A stretch of 16,299 nucleotides of DNA from an uncultured Devosia sp. (GTDB taxonomy: Bacteria; Pseudomonadota; Alphaproteobacteria; Rhizobiales; Devosiaceae): assembly GCA_946480655.1 (NCBI GenBank), contig CAMLKN010000024.1:1-16299 (forward strand). The letters run 5' to 3'. The position numbers and the translations under genes are program-made. Shown one piece after another: positions 6,930-13,791 of this stretch. How positions within the stretch are numbered: position 1 is the first letter of the stretch; each line of letters starts with the position of its first letter. Below the pieces are notes generated by a model. That model was not told where the DNA came from. It saw nothing but the letters and a program-made list of their open reading frames with translations, and made no database searches.

Positions 6930-7358
6930 ATGCGAAGGCATGTGATGCAACTATTGGCGCACCGGTCCGGCACCGCCGCCATCGAGTTTGCCATCCTCAC
7001 GCCGGTCTACCTGCTGATGCTGACCGGCATGCTGGCCTATGGCCTGTATTTCGGTGCGGCTCATGCCCTGCAGCAATTGGCCGCCGATGCGGCCCGCACG
7101 GCCATAGCCGGGCGGGACGAGGCCGAGCGCAACCTGCTGGTGGCCGATTTTCTCTCCCGCAACGCGTCCGCCTATATGCTGATCGATCCGGCGCTTCTGG
7201 TGCACAGCATCGGGGACAGTCCGGCCGATCCGAATCAATACGAAGTGCGGCTCAGTTACGATGCGAGCCATCTGCCGATCTGGAACCTCTATCCACCCCT
7301 GCCGCTGCCCAGCGACACAATCGTCTATGGCGCGACGATCCGGCGGGGCGGCATATGA
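6930..7358 (+). CDS. TadE-like pilus assembly/pseudopilin protein
   Basis: A 142-residue protein with a TadE-like N-terminus: RSGTAAIEFAILTPVYLLML, i.e. a short basic leader, a Gly at 14 with Glu five residues later (E19), then one hydrophobic segment (about 17-41). This is the prepilin-type signature cleaved by the Tad prepilin peptidase. The remaining 100 residues should be extracytoplasmic. The ATG at 6930 has GGGGA about ten bases upstream; an ATG at 6945 would also keep the motif. It overlaps the next gene by four bases (ATGA), so the two are an operon. In Tad systems TadE, TadF and TadG are minor pilins or membrane-tethered assembly factors. No other tad/cpa gene is visible here, so this pair is separate from any main locus. 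Confidence 0.8.
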   Translation: MRRHVMQLLAHRSGTAAIEFAILTPVYLLMLTGMLAYGLYFGAAHALQQLAADAARTAIAGRDEAERNLLVADFLSRNASAYMLIDPALLVHSIGDSPADPNQYEVRLSYDASHLPIWNLYPPLPLPSDTIVYGATIRRGGI

Positions 7359-9001
7359 GCTGGTCCTGGCCGGAATTTCGCCGCGATGAGCGCGGCAATA
7401 TGGCGATCCTGTTTGCCTTTGGCTTTACCGTTTCCGCCCTGGTGTCGGCAGTGGCGGTCGATGCAGCCGCGCTCTATCACGAGCGCCGGTTGCTGCAGGC
7501 GGGGGTGGACCTCGCGGCAATCTCGGCGGCGTCCGATCCCTCGCGCGCCGTCGAGATCGCCCAGTCTGTGCTGGTTGGGGCGCGGCTCCTTGCCCCAGCC
7601 AGCACCGATGGGCTGACCGTGACCACCGGCCGCTACGATCCCACCATCGCCGATATTGCCGGCCGCTTCATGCCGGGCCACACGCCCGCCAATGCCGTGT
7701 CGGTTCAAGTTGAACGCCCGGGAACGCTGCATTTTGCCGGCCATTTTGCGCCCGTACCGGTGATCGGTGCCGGCGGGGTTGCGGCCGTCACCCCGGAAGT
7801 CTCCTTCTCCCTGGGCTCGCGCCTTGCCAGCCTCAATGGAGGCATTGCCAATGCGGTCCTGTCCGATCTCCTGGGCACAACCATTTCCCTATCGGTCGCC
7901 GACTACACGGCCCTGGCATCAGCCCGGGTCAATGCTCTGGACTTCCTCGACGCGCTGGGCGAGCAACTGGCCGTAACCGCCGGCACCTATGATGACCTGC
8001 TGGCCCTGGAAGCCGATGCGGGCCAGATTGCCGCGGCCCTCGTCGACCTCACCGCAGGACCGGCGCGCACCGCCTTGCAGGCCATTGTCGGCGGCGGCGC
8101 GGGACATGCCGTGCCACTGTCCGATTTCCTGTCCCTGGGCCGGCTGGGTGGACTGCAAATGGGCAGCGGCGGCGTCGTGGACCTGTCCCTGTCTGCCCTC
8201 GAAATCCTCACCGCCGCTGCGGCCCTGGCCGATGGCGACAGGCAGGTTTCGGTCAATCTGGGCGCCGGGGTACCGGGCCTGGTTTCGCTTGGACTCGACC
8301 TCTCCATCGGCGAGCCCATGCAGGGGAGCGGCTGGTTCGCGATCGGACCGGCGGGCACCATTGTCCGAACGGCGCAGTTGCGCCTGCGCCTCAGGGCCCA
8401 ATTGCTCGGCGGCCCGGTCCTGCTCGGCGCCGGCGTTGCGCTTCCCCTTTGGCTCGACATGGCGCATGCCGAAGCGCGGGTGGTCGCGGCCACGTGCCCA
8501 TCACCGTCCGCGCCTCATGGCAGCGCCACCGTGGCCGTCCTGCCCGGCGTGGCCGAACTGGGTGTCGGCAATTGGACCGACCCGGCCTTTTACGATTTCG
8601 GCGCGACCCCACCACAGGCGCCGGCCCGCCTGGTCGACGCGCTGCTGTTGCGGATCACCGGCACGGCGCATGTCGAGATCGCCCAGACCGCGCCGGTCAT
8701 GCTGGACTTCTCCTCGGCCGAGATCGCGGGAGGCGTGCTCAAGACCGCGCAGACCGAGACCCTGGCCGCCTCACTGGTCGGGACGCTGCTGGGCGATCTC
8801 GATCTTACCGTCAATGTCCTGGGCATAGGCCTCAACTCGCCTGCCGTCATCGCTCAGGCGCTGCGCGACCTGCTTGCGCCGCTCACCCCAACGCTCGACC
8901 TTGCCATTGCCGGAACGCTTGGAGCGCTGGGCCTGGGGGTCGGAGAAGCGGATGTGAGGGTCTATGGGGTGCGCTGCGACCATGCCGTGCTGGTCGGATA
9001 G
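7355..9001 (+). CDS. TadG-like (pilus assembly/putative Flp-associated) membrane-anchored protein
   Basis: A 548-residue protein whose start, RRDERGNMAILFAFGFTVSA (residues about 9-28), is the TadG-type N-terminal anchor, followed by a VDAAALYHERRLLQAGVDLA helix seen in Tad-associated proteins. One membrane segment spans about 16-38; the rest is predicted to lie outside the cytoplasm. That part is long, rich in Gly, Ala, Leu and Val, with many repeated LxLxL-type strands and only two cysteines near the end (CPSPS and RCDHA). I see no convincing von Willebrand A domain, unlike classical TadG. The start overlaps the TadE-like stop (ATGA). The protein ends 97 bases before the next gene. Function is inferred from the N-terminal segment and partner gene, and the large domain is uncharacterised as far as I can tell. 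Confidence 0.75.
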   Translation: MSWSWPEFRRDERGNMAILFAFGFTVSALVSAVAVDAAALYHERRLLQAGVDLAAISAASDPSRAVEIAQSVLVGARLLAPASTDGLTVTTGRYDPTIADIAGRFMPGHTPANAVSVQVERPGTLHFAGHFAPVPVIGAGGVAAVTPEVSFSLGSRLASLNGGIANAVLSDLLGTTISLSVADYTALASARVNALDFLDALGEQLAVTAGTYDDLLALEADAGQIAAALVDLTAGPARTALQAIVGGGAGHAVPLSDFLSLGRLGGLQMGSGGVVDLSLSALEILTAAAALADGDRQVSVNLGAGVPGLVSLGLDLSIGEPMQGSGWFAIGPAGTIVRTAQLRLRLRAQLLGGPVLLGAGVALPLWLDMAHAEARVVAATCPSPSAPHGSATVAVLPGVAELGVGNWTDPAFYDFGATPPQAPARLVDALLLRITGTAHVEIAQTAPVMLDFSSAEIAGGVLKTAQTETLAASLVGTLLGDLDLTVNVLGIGLNSPAVIAQALRDLLAPLTPTLDLAIAGTLGALGLGVGEADVRVYGVRCDHAVLVG

Positions 9002-9040
9002 GAGCGGGATAAAAAGTCCGACAAATGCATATCGGCCCCT

Positions 9041-9068
9041 TTCGACTCCGCACCATGACGGATATTCT
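9041..9068 (+). promoter_or_regulatory. Candidate promoter for the Gfo/Idh/MocA gene
   Basis: A TTCGAC (9041-9046) and a TATTCT (9063-9068) are spaced 16 bases apart, a plausible housekeeping sigma -35/-10 pair. Transcription would begin near 9075, leaving a leader of about 25 bases that contains the GGGAGGA ribosome-binding site at 9084-9090. The match is partial and the call is tentative. Confidence 0.28.
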
Positions 9069-9098
9069 GATGCACGTACATCTGGGAGGATCGCGCCA

Positions 9099-10226
9099 AT
9101 GACTGGCAAGCGCCTCGGTATCGGCTTCATCGGTACCGGCAATATTTCATCGGCCTATCTGAAGGCCATCCTCGGCAAGGACGGCATGCCCGGTTTCGGC
9201 GTCCTCGACGTCAAGGGCCTCGCCGACATGAAGGCCGAGGCGGCCAGCGCCCGGGCCGCCGAATTCGGGCTCAAGGCGATGAGCGTGGAGGCGCTGCTGG
9301 CCGACCCGGAGATCGACCTCGTGGTCAATCTCACCATTCCGCGTGCCCATGTCGATGTGGGCCTCAAGTGCCTGGCCGCGGGCAAGCATGTCTATTCCGA
9401 AAAGCCGCTGGGCATCACCTATGCCGAAGGCCGGAAACTGCTCGATGCGGCCAATGCGGCGGGCCTGCGCATCGGCTCGGCGCCCGACACGTTCCTCGGT
9501 GGCGCCCATCAGCAGGCCCGCGCCGTGGTCGACAGCGGCGTTCTCGGGCAATTGGTGGGCGGCACCGCCTTCATGCAGTGCCCGGGCCACGAAAGCTGGC
9601 ACCCCGACCCGGCCTTCTATTATGACCTGGGCGGTGGCCCCATGCTGGACATGGGCCCCTATTACATCACCGACCTGGTCAATCTGCTCGGCCCCGTGGC
9701 CCGCGTCTCGGCCATGTCGTCGCGCCTCCGGACCGAGCGCACCATCACGTCCGAGCCCAAGAAGGGCCAGGTCATGCCGGTGCATATCGACACCCATGTC
9801 ACCGGGTCACTGGGCTTTGCCAATGGCGCGATCGTCCAGATCGCCATGAGCTTCGACGTTGCCGCGCACAAGCATGTTCCGCTCGAGCTTTACGGCACCG
9901 AACAGACCCTGATCGTGCCCGACCCCAACTTCTTCGGCGGCGAGGTCGAGCTGCGCAAGCGCGGTCGCGACGAGCCGTGGACCCCGGTCAAGGTCGAGGC
10001 GCCCTATGCCGACGGCAATTACCGCTCGCTCGGGGTCGCCGATATGGCTGCCGGCATTCTCGAGAACCGGCCGCATCGCGCCAATGGCGACCTGGCCCTG
10101 CATGTCCTCGAAGTGATGGAAGCCTTCGAACACGCCGCGCGCGAGGGCCGCACGATCGAGATCAAGACCCCGGTCACGCGTCCGGCGCCGCTGTCCGAGA
10201 GCCTCAAGGACGGCAGATTGGGCTGA
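9099..10226 (+). CDS. Gfo/Idh/MocA family NAD(P)-dependent oxidoreductase
   Basis: A 375-residue cytoplasmic dehydrogenase. The N-terminal Rossmann fold opens with LGIGFIGTGNISSAYLKAIL (GxGxxS variant). The family signature EKPLGITYAEGRKLLDAA has the catalytic-region Lys at 102. The C-terminal alpha/beta domain has the GGGPMLDMGPYYITDLVNLL motif (178-197) with D184; the tyrosine at 188 occupies a position often held by His in related families. These enzymes usually oxidise or reduce sugars, inositols or their derivatives, but the substrate cannot be deduced. The ATG at 9099 has an excellent ribosome-binding site, GGGAGGA, eight bases upstream. Related genes often sit in sugar ABC-transporter operons; here the gene is alone, between the TadG-like gene and a palindromic hairpin that may end its transcript. 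Confidence 0.93.
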   Translation: MTGKRLGIGFIGTGNISSAYLKAILGKDGMPGFGVLDVKGLADMKAEAASARAAEFGLKAMSVEALLADPEIDLVVNLTIPRAHVDVGLKCLAAGKHVYSEKPLGITYAEGRKLLDAANAAGLRIGSAPDTFLGGAHQQARAVVDSGVLGQLVGGTAFMQCPGHESWHPDPAFYYDLGGGPMLDMGPYYITDLVNLLGPVARVSAMSSRLRTERTITSEPKKGQVMPVHIDTHVTGSLGFANGAIVQIAMSFDVAAHKHVPLELYGTEQTLIVPDPNFFGGEVELRKRGRDEPWTPVKVEAPYADGNYRSLGVADMAAGILENRPHRANGDLALHVLEVMEAFEHAAREGRTIEIKTPVTRPAPLSESLKDGRLG

Positions 10227-10253
10227 TCGGGAAATCCATCCACGCATACCGCA

Positions 10254-10276
10254 GTCCCCGGGCCTGACCCGGGGAC
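10254..10276. repeat. REP-like palindromic hairpin, possible terminator
   Basis: A perfect nine-base inverted repeat, GTCCCCGGG (10254-10262) and CCCGGGGAC (10268-10276), with the five-base loop CCTGA. It lies 27 bases after the oxidoreductase stop. The form (C/G-rich palindrome with a short loop, followed by a GCGAAGG-type stretch) resembles abundant intergenic REP-like elements in alphaproteobacterial genomes. The trailing CGTTCTTG has few T residues, so it would be an imperfect intrinsic terminator. Only one copy is seen in the window. Confidence 0.65.
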
Positions 10277-10317
10277 CGTTCTTGCGAAGGCCAGCCCCCG
10301 CCCAGCCCTTGATGTCG

Positions 10318-10356
10318 TGTCAAGCTGGTGACAAAGCCGTCGCGCTTGACCATAGT
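10318..10356 (+). promoter_or_regulatory. Promoter of the nat operon with overlapping inverted repeat
   Basis: GTGACA (10328-10333) and CATAGT (10351-10356) are spaced by exactly 17 bases, matching a housekeeping promoter at 5/6 and 4/6 positions. Transcription would start near 10363, giving a leader of about 26 bases with an AAGGG ribosome-binding site at 10379-10383. The -35 element is overlapped by an inverted repeat, TGTCA (10318-10322) and TGACA (10329-10333) with a six-base spacer, which could be an operator. The promoter is a moderate call and the operator is weak. Confidence 0.45.
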
Positions 10357-10388
10357 GTGCCCGGTTTCAATAGCGGCAAGGGTGGCTG

Positions 10389-11225
10389 ATGCCCGAAAAG
10401 GTCAATCTCAAAGCCTATTTCGAGCGAATCGGCTTTGCCGGTTCCATTGCCCCGACACTGGCGACGCTGGACCTGCTGCATGCCCTGCACCCCGCCACCA
10501 TCCCGTTCGAAAACCTCTCGCCGCTGATGGGCGACCCGGTTGCGCTCGATCAGCCGAGTCTCGAAAGGAAGCTGCTGAGCGAGAGGCGCGGCGGCTATTG
10601 TTTCGAACATAATCTATTGTTCATGCGCATGCTCCAGGACCTCGACTTCGTCGTGCGCCCGCTGCTCGCACGCGTGGTCTGGACCAATCCAGACGGCGCC
10701 AACCGGCCACCCAGTCACCTGCTGCTGCTGGTCGAGGTCAATGGCCAGAACCACATCGCCGATGTCGGCTTCGGGGGCCTGACCCTGACAACGCCCCTCC
10801 GGTTGAGGGCCGATGTGGAGCAATCGACGCCGCATGAAACCTTCCGCCTCACCGGTGGCGACCCGGACTGGACGCTCGAAGTCCAGATCGGGGAGGACTG
10901 GAAGCCGGTCTATATGTTTTCGCTCGATGCGGTGAGCCTGGAGGAGATCGAGCCGATCAACCTGGCGATCGCCACCGACCCGGCCTCGCCATTCACCCAC
11001 GAGTTGCGCGTGGCCCTGGCACCGAGCGGCAAGCGCCTCAAGCTGCACAATACCAGCCTCACCATCCAACCGGTTGAGGGCGAGGCAGAAAAGCGCAACA
11101 TCGGCACGATGGAAACGCTGCGCTCCGTGCTGACCACCGAGTTCGGACTGGTCCTACCCAGTGACAAGCGGCTGGAGCCGGCCCTGGCGCGCCTGCTGCC
11201 GCCGGCAGAAGCGCCCGCCGGGTAA
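10389..11225 (+). CDS. nat: Arylamine N-acetyltransferase
   Basis: A 278-residue cytosolic enzyme that transfers acetyl from acetyl-CoA to arylamines, hydrazines and related xenobiotics. The catalytic triad is complete and in order: C71 in RRGGYCFEHN, H110 in PPSHLLLLV and D125 in IADVGFGG. The N-terminal PATIPFENLSPL motif is also typical. Length matches the bacterial NAT family. The ATG at 10389 has AAGGG six bases upstream. It is the first of four closely packed plus-strand genes, with the next start three bases after its stop. NAT enzymes commonly detoxify arylamines; the native substrate here is unknown. Confidence 0.95.
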   Translation: MPEKVNLKAYFERIGFAGSIAPTLATLDLLHALHPATIPFENLSPLMGDPVALDQPSLERKLLSERRGGYCFEHNLLFMRMLQDLDFVVRPLLARVVWTNPDGANRPPSHLLLLVEVNGQNHIADVGFGGLTLTTPLRLRADVEQSTPHETFRLTGGDPDWTLEVQIGEDWKPVYMFSLDAVSLEEIEPINLAIATDPASPFTHELRVALAPSGKRLKLHNTSLTIQPVEGEAEKRNIGTMETLRSVLTTEFGLVLPSDKRLEPALARLLPPAEAPAG

Positions 11226-11228
11226 GCG

Positions 11229-11825
11229 ATGGCGCCGGTCCCCGTCCCTACGGACAAGCTCTTCGAGTTTGCCACTTTCGATGCCTTCTATGCCTGGCTG
11301 CGGGACAACCATGCCAGCGTTGACGAGGTCTGGATCCGCATCTTCAAGAAGAACGCGGGCAAGCCGACCATCACCCCGACAGAGGCAATCGACGCCGTGC
11401 TCTGCTGGGGCTGGATCGACGCCATCCGGAAGAGCTGGGACGAGGAATCCTATGTCCAGCGCTATTGCCCGCGCCGCCCAAAATCGGTGTGGAGCCAGGT
11501 CAATCGCGACAATGTCGCGCGCCTTGTCGAGCAGGGCCTGATGACCGAGCATGGCTTCGTTCACGTCGAGGCCGCAAAGGCGGACGGGCGGTGGGAAGCG
11601 GCCTACAAGACGACGCAGGAGCCGCCCGCCGACCTGCTGGCCGCCATTGCCGCCGACCCGGCGGCGCAGCGGACCTATGAGGGGCTTTCCGCGCAGAACC
11701 GCTTCGCCCTGACCTTTCGCACCCTTTCGCTCAAGACCGAGGCGGGGCGGAAGAAGAGGATCGGCGAGTTCGTGGCCATGCTCGCGCGGGGCGAGACCAT
11801 CTATCCGCAAAAGGCCAAGCCATGA
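11229..11825 (+). CDS. YdeI/OmpD-associated family protein
   Basis: A 198-residue cytoplasmic protein of the YdeI/OmdA type. Recognisable stretches are the VWIRIFKKNAG region, CWGWIDAIRKSWDEESY, RYCPRRPKSVWSQVNRDNV and the basic C-terminal segment with KKRIGEFVAMLARGETIYP. Members have been linked to stress or antimicrobial-peptide resistance in enterobacteria, but no biochemical activity is established that I can apply here. The start follows the nat stop by three bases, and the stop overlaps the next gene by four bases (ATGA at 11822-11825). It is therefore part of the nat operon. The ribosome-binding site is poor, as expected for a coupled gene. Confidence 0.88.
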   Translation: MAPVPVPTDKLFEFATFDAFYAWLRDNHASVDEVWIRIFKKNAGKPTITPTEAIDAVLCWGWIDAIRKSWDEESYVQRYCPRRPKSVWSQVNRDNVARLVEQGLMTEHGFVHVEAAKADGRWEAAYKTTQEPPADLLAAIAADPAAQRTYEGLSAQNRFALTFRTLSLKTEAGRKKRIGEFVAMLARGETIYPQKAKP

Positions 11826-12376
11826 CGGAAGGTGCACACCAGGTCTGGGGCGTCTTCCTGCGCGGCATCAACCTGGGCAAGCGTCAGATGAAGATGGCTG
11901 AGCTCAAGACCTGCCTCGAAGCGGCCGGGTTCTCCAATGTGAAGACGGTGCTGGCGAGCGGCAATGTCCGCCTTTCTGGAGAGGGCATCGAGGCGGGCAT
12001 CAAGGCGCGGATCGAAAAGGCCATCAAGGATCAGTTCGGCTTCGACGTCGGCGTCGTGCTGCGCTCGGGAGAGGAATTGGCCTCCATGCTGGCCGGGCAC
12101 CCATTCAATGCTGTCGACCCCGAGGCCGACCTCGCCCGACACGTTCTGATGTTCGACCAAGACCTGCCAGGGGACATCAGCATCGAAAGCCGCCCGGGCG
12201 ACACTGAAATCCTCCGGATCGATCGTCGCGACCTCTACATTGCTGCCTATCGCCAGCCCAATGGGCGCTATACAGAGCATGTGGAAGAGGTGCTCAAGCC
12301 GCTTTATCAAAGGCTGGGCAAGGGCAATCTCGACACGATGCGCAACTGGAATACGATCGAAAAGATTCTCAAATGA
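11822..12376 (+). CDS. DUF1697 domain-containing protein
   Basis: A 184-residue protein of the DUF1697 family (about 180 residues throughout, usually single domain). Characteristic parts are the N-terminal VFLRGINLGKRQMKMAELK, the TVLASGNVRLSGEG strand and the C-terminal WNTIEKIL. It contains no obvious catalytic constellation, signal peptide or membrane helix, so it is probably cytoplasmic. It starts inside the ydeI-like stop (ATGA) and its own stop overlaps the ribokinase start in the same way, so it belongs to one polycistronic unit. Function unknown in the literature I can recall. Confidence 0.9.
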   Translation: MTEGAHQVWGVFLRGINLGKRQMKMAELKTCLEAAGFSNVKTVLASGNVRLSGEGIEAGIKARIEKAIKDQFGFDVGVVLRSGEELASMLAGHPFNAVDPEADLARHVLMFDQDLPGDISIESRPGDTEILRIDRRDLYIAAYRQPNGRYTEHVEEVLKPLYQRLGKGNLDTMRNWNTIEKILK

Positions 12377-13266
12377 TCACCGTCTTCGGCTCCACCAATC
12401 TCGACCAGATCGGCACCGTCTCCCGCCTGCCCAGGCCGGGCGAGACCGTCGCCGGCGGCACTTTTTCGATGGCTCCGGGCGGCAAGGGAGCCAACCAGGC
12501 GCTGGCGGCGCGGCGGGCCGGGGCCGAAGTGCGCCATGTCTCGGCGGCCGGCGACGATGCTTTTGCCGACCTGGCGCTGGACCTGCTCAAGACGGGCGGG
12601 GTCGATCTTTCGCACCTGCGCAAGGCGGAAGCCGCGACCGGCATTGCCATGATCTTCGTCGATGCGGCGGGCGAGAATGTCATCGCCATCCTGCCCGGCG
12701 CCAATGGCACGGTGAGTCCCGAGGATGCGACACGCGGGCTGGCCGATCTCAAGGCCGGCGATACCGTTCTGGTGCAGCAGGAAGTGCCGCAGGCCGCTAC
12801 CCGCAAGGCGCTGGAAATCGCCCGTCAGAAGGGCGCGCGCTCCATACTCAATACAGCGCCCTTCCTGCCCGATACGGCCAAGCTGGCGCCCCTGGCCGAC
12901 ATTGTCGTGGCCAATGAAACCGAATTTTCCCTGCTCACCGGCCGGCCCATCGACCAGCTTGACGCGGCCATGCAGGATTGGGTCAACCAGACCGGCCGCA
13001 CCATCGTGGTGACCCTGGGACCCGAGGGCGCCCGCGCCCGCACACCAGATGGCCCCATTGCCGTGCCCGCCCACAAGGTCAAGCCGGTCGATACCGTGGG
13101 CGCTGGCGACACGTTCTGCGGTTACCTCGCCGCCGGGCTCGATGCCGGCCACGATCTCAAGACAGCGCTCCGCCGCGCTGCCATTGCCGGGAGCCTTGCT
13201 TGCTTGAAGCCCGGCGCGCAGCCGGCCATCCCGATGAAGGCCGACGTGGACGCCATAGCCGGCTGA
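12373..13266 (+). CDS. rbsK: Ribokinase (PfkB family)
   Basis: A 297-residue carbohydrate kinase that phosphorylates ribose to ribose-5-phosphate with ATP. Family motifs: NLDQIG near the N-terminus, GGKGANQALAARRAG (36-50), NETEFSLLTG (181-190), TLGPEGA (214-220) and the C-terminal signature DTVGAGDTFCGYLAAGL (240-256), in which D246 is the catalytic base and the GAGD forms the anion hole. It ends with the characteristic GAQPAIP. The start overlaps the DUF1697 stop (ATGA). It is the last gene of the nat operon, and no ribose transporter is next to it. Substrate preference for ribose is from family resemblance; a related pentose or nucleoside kinase is possible. Confidence 0.9.
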   Translation: MITVFGSTNLDQIGTVSRLPRPGETVAGGTFSMAPGGKGANQALAARRAGAEVRHVSAAGDDAFADLALDLLKTGGVDLSHLRKAEAATGIAMIFVDAAGENVIAILPGANGTVSPEDATRGLADLKAGDTVLVQQEVPQAATRKALEIARQKGARSILNTAPFLPDTAKLAPLADIVVANETEFSLLTGRPIDQLDAAMQDWVNQTGRTIVVTLGPEGARARTPDGPIAVPAHKVKPVDTVGAGDTFCGYLAAGLDAGHDLKTALRRAAIAGSLACLKPGAQPAIPMKADVDAIAG

Positions 13267-13293
13267 GGCCGGTGACTTTCCTGGCGCCATATC

Positions 13294-13401
13294 CTAGAGC
13301 GCTTTCAGCAAAAGTGGACACCACTTTTGCGGTTCGAAAGCGGGACAAATCAAAGAAGTAGAGCTCTCGTTCTGATTACATCAGAACGAGAAATGCTCTA
13401 G
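13294..13401. repeat. Mosaic palindromic intergenic element (rhizobial ABC/RIME-like)
   Basis: A 108-base intergenic element bounded by CTAGAGC (13294-13300) and its inverse GCTCTAG (13395-13401). It holds two nested hairpins. The first has a perfect ten-base stem, GCAAAAGTGG (13308-13317) and CCACTTTTGC (13321-13330), enclosed by CGCTTTC (13300-13306) and GAAAGCG (13336-13342). The second has a ten-base stem CTCGTTCTGA (13366-13375) and TCAGAACGAG (13381-13390), enclosed by TAGAGC (13359-13364) and GCTCTA (13395-13400). The form is that of the mosaic, MITE-like repeats scattered in Hyphomicrobiales genomes. The element lies between rbsK and the YciI-like gene and could end the upstream transcript or form RNA structure. 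Confidence 0.85.
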
Positions 13402-13437
13402 TCTCCCCTGGCATTTCCGGTGCCGGAGGAGACCGCC

Positions 13438-13791
13438 ATGGCGCTGTTTCTCGCCACGCTCTTGATGAAGGGCGAAAACGTCACCCGCTTCCGCGCCCTG
13501 CCCAAGGCGGAGCAGGACGCGGTGGATGCCAAGGGCCTGCCCGAATGGGAGGCATGGGAAAAGCGCCATGCCGCCTCGATCATCAACAAGGGTGGCATGG
13601 TGGGCAAGACCACCCGCATCTCCCGCGACGGCACTATCGCGCCGGCCGTCAACGATTTTTGTGGCTATGTGATCGTCGAGGCGGAGACGGCCGAGGCGGC
13701 CGCCGCGCTCTTTGCCGACCACCCGCACATCACCACATTCCCTGGAGATGCGGTGGAAATCATGCCCTTTGTGGCTGGGCCCGAGCTTTAG
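13438..13791 (+). CDS. YciI-like (DGPF-type) small protein
   Basis: A 117-residue cytoplasmic protein with a probable dimeric alpha/beta ferredoxin-like fold of the YCII/DGPF type. Recognisable parts are the opening beta strand ALFLATLLMKGE, then HAASIINKGGMVGKTTRI and a final strand FCGYVIVEAETAEAAAALFADHP. These proteins are often small, uncharacterised or part of monooxygenase-like folds; no catalytic residue can be named. The ATG at 13438 is preceded by GGAGGA at seven bases' spacing, which decides against the upstream GTG at 13420. It lies 36 bases after the mosaic repeat and its stop overlaps the convergent LysR gene by three bases. Confidence 0.78.
   Translation: MALFLATLLMKGENVTRFRALPKAEQDAVDAKGLPEWEAWEKRHAASIINKGGMVGKTTRISRDGTIAPAVNDFCGYVIVEAETAEAAAALFADHPHITTFPGDAVEIMPFVAGPEL

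Noticed and set aside
8180..8194. DLSLS in the TadG-like protein, resembling a von Willebrand A metal site (DxSxS)
   Set aside because: It lies mid-protein with no preceding hydrophobic beta strand or following conserved Thr and Asp in expected places, so it is likely chance in a LxLxL-rich region.
13420..13437. GTG start six codons upstream of the YciI-like gene
   Set aside because: The ATG at 13438 has GGAGGA at ideal distance, whereas the GTG would place that sequence inside the coding region.
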